Below, one piece after another: positions 8,287-13,195 of a DNA stretch of 13,195 nt. The notes beneath the pieces are model-generated. The model did not search any database, was not told the DNA's origin, and saw only the letters and a list, made by a program, of their open reading frames with translations. A program made the translations under genes and the position numbers. Location of the stretch: the NCBI GenBank assembly GCA_004559845.1, contig SFWW01000036.1:1-13195 (forward strand). Direction: 5' to 3'. The DNA is from a bacterium. GTDB lineage: Bacteria; Bacteroidota; Bacteroidia; Bacteroidales; Muribaculaceae. Within the stretch, counting starts at the first letter, position 1; every line of letters starts with the position of its first letter.

Positions 8287-10005
8287 ATGAAAAAGAGTTT
8301 ACTTTTAATCGCTGCTGCTGCTGTTGCAGTTTCGGCTTCCGCTTCTTTCCAAAAGAAGTCCGACGCCGTTAAGAATCAAGTGATTGATTCAAAATGTGCT
8401 CCTTTTGAATTTACTGTAGAGAGCGCTCAGATGGCCACACCGGCTCAACGTGAAGCCGCTAAGAAGGTGGCAAAAAATGCTACCGTGAAGGCTTGGTATA
8501 ATCGTCCTGCCGGCTCTTTTTATCGTTCCATTCTTTCAACCGGTGGTTCTTTCTATAGCCCTGCTATCATGAATCCTTCTTGGCGTCCCGTTACTTGGCC
8601 CAACGCATCTGAAGGTGCTGATTCCTATTCTTGGTCGTATGAAAAGTACAACTCCGAAATCAAAGATTTCGCTACATATACTTCTTCTGAAGCAGACCTC
8701 ACCGACTCTTGGATTTTTGAATCTGCTTACGCACCCACTCTCACAGCTACTTCAGGTGGTGCTACCGATACTTATCAATTGTTTGCCAACTACTATGATA
8801 GGAACACCAAGGAAACCAAACCTTATAAGGGTTTCGCCTACTTCTGCCCGGATCCTCGTGCCACATTTGAAGAAAGCAACCTCGACTGCTACGTGTCGCC
8901 TAAATTGTGGGCTGCCGGTGTACGTGAACAATCTCCCGGTTTAAGTCAAGGTGGCGGTATGGTTTATCTTACCGGTGCAAAAGATGCCGATGGTGGCAAG
9001 GAAGGTTGCTGGTTTGGTAAAAACTATGGTGGCTGGAATGCGATGGGTCTGTATGTAGAAAAGCCCGCTATTTCTTATGCACTCCGTGGCTTGCATGTAT
9101 ACTATGCGGCTGAAGGTATCACCGGCGAAACTCCCCTCACCGCTGATGTGTATGCTGCTACCAAGAATGAAAAAGACAGTGTGATTCTCGGCGACTTGCT
9201 CTACACTGCAAAGGGTACACTTGCTGCCGACGCTGCTGAAGAAGGCTTTATTGATATGCCTTTCTTTGCTGAAGAAGATGGTCTTGAATATGAAGTGGTG
9301 GCTGATATCAACCAACCCATTATGATTGTGCTTCACGGCTATGAAAATGCGCAAGCATCTTTGTTCACTATGTTCGTTACTAAGGACTGGTGCGATGAAG
9401 GTTATGGTCAACATGGTTATATGCTGGCTGTAGACGACCAAGGCACTCCGCTCAATAAACCTGGTTTTATTGGTTTGGATGGTTTCTTCTCCGTATCTCT
9501 CGGCACCACAGCTCCTTCTATCTTCCTCGATGTGGAATGGCCTATGATGGAATGGAACTACACCTTCGAAGATGGTGCATACAACTTCCCCGTGGAAGGT
9601 GGCAAACTCGTGAAAACTCCTGCTGAAGGTTACACTTTCGACTATATCAGCGTGTTCTCTACCAAGAGCAGCGAACTCTGGACAGTGCTCACTGAAGACG
9701 ACCAAGACGTTCCTGAATGGTTGACTCTCGAAATTGCCGACGTGGTTGAAAACGATGAATTCACCAACGAAGTACAAATCCAAGCCACTGCCGCTCCTCT
9801 TCCTGAAGGTGTGTCATATCGTGAAGCTAAGGTGAAATTCTCTGTTCCCGGTGCATCTCTCGTTTACAACTTCTCTCAAGGTACCTCCGGTATCAACGAC
9901 GTGACTGTTAACAAGAGCGAAGTGAAGAAAGTGGTTGAAAACGGCCAAATCTACATCATCAATGGTGATGCTAAGTACAATGTAATGGGTGCTCAAGTGA
10001 AATAA
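8287..10005 (+). CDS. secreted protein of unknown function with BACON-like segment and T9SS-like tail
   Basis: I do not recognise a characterised family. The 572-residue product starts with a classical signal peptide (MKKSLLLIAAAAVAVSASAS) and has no lipobox, so it is likely periplasmic or exported across the outer membrane. The middle (about 60-430) is aromatic and beta-rich. A stretch near 245-265 (MGLYVEKPAISYALRGLHVYY) resembles a beta-sandwich motif found in many large Bacteroidales secreted proteins. Residues about 449-530 (VPEWLTLEIADVV and later beta strands) look BACON-like or Ig-like. The tail from about 535, containing GINDV, IYIINGDAKYNVMG and AQVK, resembles the beginning of a type IX secretion C-terminal sorting domain that stops early; such short tails are common in this group. 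It is flanked by terminators on both sides, so it is probably its own transcript. I could not find a convincing promoter at 8219-8286. Confidence 0.8.
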   Translation: MKKSLLLIAAAAVAVSASASFQKKSDAVKNQVIDSKCAPFEFTVESAQMATPAQREAAKKVAKNATVKAWYNRPAGSFYRSILSTGGSFYSPAIMNPSWRPVTWPNASEGADSYSWSYEKYNSEIKDFATYTSSEADLTDSWIFESAYAPTLTATSGGATDTYQLFANYYDRNTKETKPYKGFAYFCPDPRATFEESNLDCYVSPKLWAAGVREQSPGLSQGGGMVYLTGAKDADGGKEGCWFGKNYGGWNAMGLYVEKPAISYALRGLHVYYAAEGITGETPLTADVYAATKNEKDSVILGDLLYTAKGTLAADAAEEGFIDMPFFAEEDGLEYEVVADINQPIMIVLHGYENAQASLFTMFVTKDWCDEGYGQHGYMLAVDDQGTPLNKPGFIGLDGFFSVSLGTTAPSIFLDVEWPMMEWNYTFEDGAYNFPVEGGKLVKTPAEGYTFDYISVFSTKSSELWTVLTEDDQDVPEWLTLEIADVVENDEFTNEVQIQATAAPLPEGVSYREAKVKFSVPGASLVYNFSQGTSGINDVTVNKSEVKKVVENGQIYIINGDAKYNVMGAQVK

Positions 10006-10031
10006 GCACAAGCTCATTCCATAAAATAATC

Positions 10032-10065
10032 AGCGCCATCTCCCCCCCCCGGAGATGGCGCTTTT
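10032..10065 (+). terminator. intrinsic terminator of the secreted-protein gene
   Basis: A perfect 12-bp stem pairs AGCGCCATCTCC (10032-10043) with GGAGATGGCGCT (10051-10062). The loop is seven C residues, making an unbroken run of nine C. TTTT ends at 10065. It lies 26 bp after the stop codon of the 572-residue protein. The mirror strand has no T-run beyond the stem, so it works best for rightward transcription. Confidence 0.88.
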
Positions 10066-10321
10066 CAATATAACCATTCTTAGCGCAACGAAACCATCCG
10101 AAAAAGTCGGCCGGTTTCGGATGGTTACGCCTCACATCCCCGCCCCCGCCTTTTCGTTTTGATTCTTACCTCCATGCCACGTTTTGTGACTTGCCTCTCT
10201 CCACAGCACACATTGTCTTTGCCACCGAGTTTCTTTTACCTGTAGATACAAATCACATCGCAACTCCCGCGCCAAGCGCACAGCACGACTAACCAAGTGA
10301 GCCCCGCGAACGACAAACCCT
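10066..10321. other. gene-free stretch between convergent genes
   Basis: This 256-bp gap separates the rightward secreted-protein gene from the leftward thrC remnant. It holds one perfect inverted repeat (10092-10126), listed separately. The remainder (about 10130-10320) has no plausible gene, no RNA gene I recognise and no Bacteroidota promoter pair on either strand. Confidence 0.6.
10092..10126. repeat. perfect 12-bp inverted repeat with 11-nt loop
   Basis: AACCATCCGAAA (10092-10103) pairs exactly with TTTCGGATGGTT (10115-10126). The rightward strand has no T-tract after it. Leftward it is followed only by TCG, so it is at best a weak terminator for transcripts leaving thrC. The 11-mer AAAAAGTCGGC (10101-10111), covering the end of the left arm and part of the loop, recurs at 12965-12975 in the hairpin-T8 array. 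Confidence 0.7.
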
Positions 10322-11570
10322 CTATTGCATCAGGAGGAATTTTTTTAGGCTGGTGTAGCCGGAATTGATGGTGGTGATATGTCCGAATCCGTTGAAGAAT
10401 CGCATGAGTGTTTCGGGAATGTCTACAGATGTGCCGGTGGCACGGTCCACTGTGAGTTTTGCTTTTGCGGGGTGGGAAGTGCCGAGCGCCACGCCTATTT
10501 CGCCGGGTCGCAGTCCATCAATGAGTGCTTGGTAGGCGGTGGCGCTGTGTGGATTGAGCAGGTAGTGCTCGCGATGCCAGGTGTTGGCAATGGTGCTGAT
10601 GATGCGTTCATCGCTGTAAGAAAATCCCTCCATTATTTTGCACATATTGGCGTGAGAGCCGAGTAGCTGTTCCAATCGGGGGAAATTGCGCGGGTTGCCG
10701 CAGTCCATTGCTATTGCCACAGAGCGTTCGGCTTCGCGTGTCACGAATTTGCCGGTGCGCAGATAGGAGGCAAAAATATCGTTTTTGTTGTCGGCAATGA
10801 GGAATCGCTTGATGGGGAGTCCCATGCGTTGCGCCATCACTCCTGCGGTGAGGTTGCCCAAATTGCCGCAAGGCACTGCCACCACCATTTCGCCGGGGTT
10901 TTTGCCTTGCTTCGCCAGCTGTGCGTATGCCCAAAAGTAGTAAAACATTTGCGGCAGCAATCGTGCAATATTCACGCTTTTGGCGCTGGTGAGGAGCATT
11001 TTGTCGGCCAAATCAGGGTCATGAAATGCTTCGAGTGCCATTTTTTTGCAGTCGGTGATGGTGCCGTTCACTTCTATGGCGGTGATGTTTTTACCCAAGG
11101 TGCTGAATTGCGCCCGCTGCAAGGGAGAAACCGTTGGCTATGGCGCCGCCGGAATGTCCGGAAGTGGCGCTAATCACATTGATTTCGCCATTTCCCTTCC
11201 GTGCATAGTAGTGCGAGATGAGGCGTGCCATGAATCGCGCGCCAATGTCTTTAAAACTCATGGTAGGGCCATGGAAAAGTTCGAGCACATGGCGCTCGCC
11301 ACCCACATTCACCAGCGGGATGGGAAAATTGAGTGTTTCGAACACTACATCGTGGAGCACTTGGGCATCGATGTCGCCTTGGAGGGCGTAGTTGGCGATG
11401 GCGTAGCTCACTTCTTGCAGCGTCATATTGCTAAGATTGCGGATAAACGCTTGCGGAAGTGTGGGAATGGTTTCGGGAAGGTATAATCCACCGTCGGGCG
11501 CATAGCCATGGAGGATGGCTTCGCTAATGGTGGCGCTCACGTGGTAGTTTTTGGTGCTGTGGTACAACAT
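10322..11570 (-). pseudogene. thrC: threonine synthase, broken by an internal frameshifting deletion
   Basis: Threonine synthase is the PLP enzyme making threonine from O-phosphohomoserine. The N-terminal part starts at the ATG ending at 11570 (MLYHSTKNYHVSATISEAIL) and contains FHGPTMSFKDIGARF with the PLP lysine at residue 107. It is in register to ANGF (residues 145-148), then shifts and stops at 11091. The C-terminal part resumes in another frame as VSPLQRAQFSTLGKNI from 11131 and runs to 10322 with PCGNLGNLTAG and TSHPAKAK. Against E. coli ThrC, about 16 residues holding the strand before KISPLQ are missing, which corresponds to about 53 bp. Restoring them would give about 433 residues, the normal length. 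Conserved positions also differ: SGDTG reads SGHSG, PSGNFG reads PCGNLG. It lies 96 bp after the aspartate kinase on the same strand. A single-read or assembly error is less likely than a real deletion but cannot be excluded. Confidence 0.85.
11127..11132 (-). other. deletion junction in thrC (GGTTTC)
   Basis: On the coding strand GGTTTC is read as the end of ANGF in the upstream frame. It also fits the end of a (Lys-)Val-Ser codon run in the downstream frame, which continues SPLQRAQF. Both sides of the missing segment could have carried GGTTTC, so recombination or slippage between short direct repeats would leave exactly one copy. The ancestral second copy is inferred, not seen. Confidence 0.6.
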
Positions 11571-11666
11571 GGCTCAGTGTGTATTAGTGTATATAGCTCT
11601 TTGCAAAGCAGTGTTGGAAGTCAAAAGAAATTCGTTGAAATTAACTTTTTTAGAAAATCATTCTTT

Positions 11667-12560
11667 TCAATTTCTATCGATAATCACCGTGCCTTTGGCG
11701 GAGGGGTTGAAAGTGTTTTTTACCCACACGGGGATGTGCTTCAGTGCCACGGGCCCGATGGTAGGGGTGTAAATCACCTTGGCACCTGCTTCGCACATGG
11801 CTTGTGCTTGTGCGTAGGTCATTTCCGGAATCACGGTGGCATCGGGGTTGGTGCGTGGGTCTGCGGTCATAAATCCGTCAACGTCGGTCCAAATTTCCAA
11901 TGCCGATGCATCGAGTGCCGCAGCAATGAGTGCCGCAGTGAAGTCGCTACCGCCGCGTCCGAGGTTGGTGATTTGCTTGGTGGTGGAATCTTCGGAAATG
12001 AAGCCTTGGGTGACGTGCACCGGCTCCCTTCTGCCGCCAAATTCCGAGGCGATGAGCCCGAATGTGGAATTATCGAGGATGCGCTCGGAGTCTACGTCTT
12101 TCGTTTTAATGAAATTGGGCGAATAATGTGGCACTGCGCCATCAATCATACTCGCCACAATTGCCGACGACATAATTTCGCCATGGCTCACGATGGCGTC
12201 GCGAATTTGTTCTTTGTGGAAATCGGGCAACGCTTTGTTGGAGAATAGCAAGCCATAGTAGCCATAGAGGGCTTGGTCGATAAATCGTTCTATCGTGGCT
12301 TTGCATTGCGCTTGTCGCTCCCGTGGCACCACGGCATCTATCACCGATAGGTGGCGCTCTTTCACGCCGGCGAGCATTTGCTCCCATTCGGGGCGCTGTG
12401 CTTCAGCCATGCGAGCCATTTGGAGCAAATCGTTGGTAACGCCGCCCAGTGCCGACACCACCACAATCACTTGTTCGCTACAGGAAGTAACGATATTTTT
12501 CACGTTGGCAAGGCTTTCGGCTGTTCCCACCGATGTGCCTCCAAATTTTAGTACTTTCAT
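11667..12560 (-). CDS. lysC: aspartate kinase, catalytic domain only
   Basis: Aspartate kinase phosphorylates aspartate, the first step toward lysine, threonine and methionine. All catalytic motifs are present: KFGGTSVG (5-12), VVVSALGG (33-40), SHGE (125-128), NLGRGGSD (199-206) and WTDVDGFMTADPR (224-236). The 297-residue product ends at NTFNPSAKGTVIIDRN, precisely where the ACT regulatory domains of LysC or the ACT plus homoserine dehydrogenase parts of ThrA would begin. Monofunctional enzymes are usually over 400 residues and Bacteroides ThrA about 810. The sequence after the TGA stop does not code for an ACT domain in any frame I read. It may be the stump of a thrA gene, since thrC follows, or a working enzyme free of feedback control; the lysC symbol marks function only. 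The ATG at 12560 sits about 29 nt after a good promoter -7 box. Confidence 0.85.
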   Translation of the reverse strand: MKVLKFGGTSVGTAESLANVKNIVTSCSEQVIVVVSALGGVTNDLLQMARMAEAQRPEWEQMLAGVKERHLSVIDAVVPRERQAQCKATIERFIDQALYGYYGLLFSNKALPDFHKEQIRDAIVSHGEIMSSAIVASMIDGAVPHYSPNFIKTKDVDSERILDNSTFGLIASEFGGRREPVHVTQGFISEDSTTKQITNLGRGGSDFTAALIAAALDASALEIWTDVDGFMTADPRTNPDATVIPEMTYAQAQAMCEAGAKVIYTPTIGPVALKHIPVWVKNTFNPSAKGTVIIDRN

Positions 12561-12588
12561 ATTTCGGTTTTTAATTTTTTTCTAAAAA

Positions 12589-12620
12589 CAAAAATACTGC
12601 CTTTTTTTGGTTTATGCAAG
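12589..12620 (-). promoter_or_regulatory. Bacteroidota-type promoter of the aspartate kinase-thrC unit
   Basis: On the leftward strand CTTG (12617-12620) is followed by 20 nt and then TATTTTTG (12589-12596). This is a full match to the TAnnTTTG -7 box and a three-of-four match to the TTTG -33 box at the expected spacing. Transcription would begin near 12582, about 20 nt before the aspartate kinase ATG. A leader that short leaves no room for a classical threonine attenuator peptide. Confidence 0.7.
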
Positions 12621-13150
12621 AGCAATCCCCGCTCAAATGGGGGGGCGGCTCACGGCTCTTTCATTTAAAAATGGATATGATTGCCCGCTTTTGTGGCGTG
12701 CAGCGAAAATAATGCTGCCTCCGCCATGTAATAGCTGCCCTGCACAGCCGGAGCAATAATGGCTGAGTGTGCTTTAGATGTATGGAAAAGAACAAAAAGT
12801 CGCCACGGTGGGGATGTGAGGACTGAAGCCCTTTCGTGTGCGTGATGCCAAAATCTAACGTGAAGCAGGCTCCACCGTTATCTTTTGCCTTCACGCCCAC
12901 GGTGACTCGCGAAGCTCGCCATTCACCTCCCTCACCGTTGCGAAAAAAAAGTCGCTTCGCGAAAAAAAAGTCGGCTACGCCGAAAAAAAACACGCCTATA
13001 GCTAGCAGGACAGTATCGTGTTCGTAGATTGGTGGGTGAATTGCCTTTTTGGGTGTTTTCAGCACCCGTTATATGGCGGAGGTGGGTGGGTACCGGTTTT
13101 TCGTAACTATTCAGCTATGCAATAATATGGGCGCACTGAGTGTGGGGATG
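12621..13150. other. gene-free region right of the aspartate kinase promoter
   Basis: About 530 bp without a convincing gene. It contains the three-unit A8/hairpin array (12940-12990) and a small dyad, GGGTG/CACCC, around 13050-13066. An open frame of 134 codons crosses it leftward (13065-12661) but reads through the A8 tracts as Phe runs and has no recognisable domain. No tRNA or known ncRNA is recognised. Confidence 0.5.
12940..12990 (-). repeat. three-unit array of short hairpins with T8 tracts
   Basis: On the + strand three A8 runs (12943-12950, 12962-12969, 12983-12990) are spaced 19 and 21 bp apart. Between them lie two small dyads: TCGC-TTC-GCGA (12952-12962) and TCGGC-TAC-GCCGA (12971-12983). 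Read leftward, each dyad is a compact hairpin followed by C and T8, like two intrinsic terminators in tandem. They could end transcription entering from the right edge. The stems of only 4-5 bp make single-unit efficiency uncertain. They may instead be an intergenic repeat family. Confidence 0.6.
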
Positions 13151-13195
13151 CTATTTTAGAGTAATGCCAAAATTGCGTCCCATTTGGAATAATTG
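13151..13195 (-). CDS. possible C-terminal end of an outer-membrane beta-barrel protein (partial)
   Basis: Reading leftward from the window edge, one frame gives QLFQMGRNFGITLK and then TAG at 13151-13153. MGRNFGITLK resembles the last barrel strand of TonB-dependent receptors, which often end with MGRNF followed by alternating hydrophobic residues. The usual final aromatic residue is missing. Only 14 codons are visible, so this is a suggestion based on one short motif. If true, its transcript would run into the hairpin-T8 array about 160 nt downstream. Confidence 0.35.
   Translation of the reverse strand, partial: QLFQMGRNFGITLK

Noticed and set aside
8063..8290. 75-codon rightward open frame spanning the terminator
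   Set aside because: It starts inside the DUF4302-type gene in another frame and crosses the terminator hairpin.
11091..11132. Programmed ribosomal frameshift in thrC
   Set aside because: There is no slippery heptamer, and about 16 conserved residues are missing, so a frame change alone would not restore the protein.
11508..12248. 246-codon rightward open frame across the aspartate kinase
   Set aside because: It opposes the kinase gene, whose motifs are unmistakable, and has no domain of its own.
12940..12990. CRISPR-like array
   Set aside because: Units are only about 20 bp with no distinct spacers, and the pattern is explained by hairpins with T-tracts.
12661..13065. 134-codon leftward open frame
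   Set aside because: It reads straight through the A8 array as Phe runs, shows no domain, signal or start context, and overlaps clear non-coding repeat structure.

Overview
The window looks like chromosomal DNA of a gut-type Bacteroidales bacterium (Muribaculaceae, Prevotella or Bacteroides relatives). The reasons are a SusC/SusD outer-membrane pair, lipoproteins with SSC lipoboxes, A/T-rich start contexts with weak or no Shine-Dalgarno sequence, and a promoter of the Bacteroidota type (TTTG-like box, about 20 nt, TAnnTTTG). I cannot name the genus from sequence alone.

Left part (1-8218, + strand): a leader of about 320 bp, then four tightly spaced genes ending at a strong hairpin terminator. 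They encode a SusC/RagA-type TonB-dependent transporter, its SusD/RagB-type lid lipoprotein, a lipoprotein zinc metallopeptidase with an HEFSH motif, and a DUF4302-type lipoprotein. No glycosidase, lyase or sulfatase is present, so the cassette fits capture, cutting and import of protein or peptide better than glycan uptake. That substrate is an inference.

Middle (8219-10065, + strand): a single transcription unit for a secreted 572-residue protein with a BACON-like/Ig-like segment and a short C-terminal tail resembling the start of a type IX secretion sorting domain. It closes with a perfect 12-bp hairpin whose loop is all C. A 256-bp gene-free stretch follows, carrying a second perfect inverted repeat.

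Right part (10322-12620, - strand): remnants of the threonine pathway. A Bacteroidota-type promoter drives an aspartate kinase that stops exactly after the catalytic domain, without the ACT and homoserine dehydrogenase parts of the usual ThrA. Downstream is a threonine synthase gene (thrC) broken by a deletion of about 53 bp at a GGTTTC repeat. Homoserine kinase is absent. The block looks like a decaying or rearranged thrA-(homoserine kinase)-thrC operon.

Right edge (12621-13195): mostly gene-free, with a small array of hairpin plus T8 units pointing leftward. At the very edge is what may be the last 14 codons of a leftward outer-membrane beta-barrel gene. The most interesting items are the thrC deletion scar, the amputated aspartate kinase, the hairpin-T8 array and the metallopeptidase-bearing SusCD cassette.
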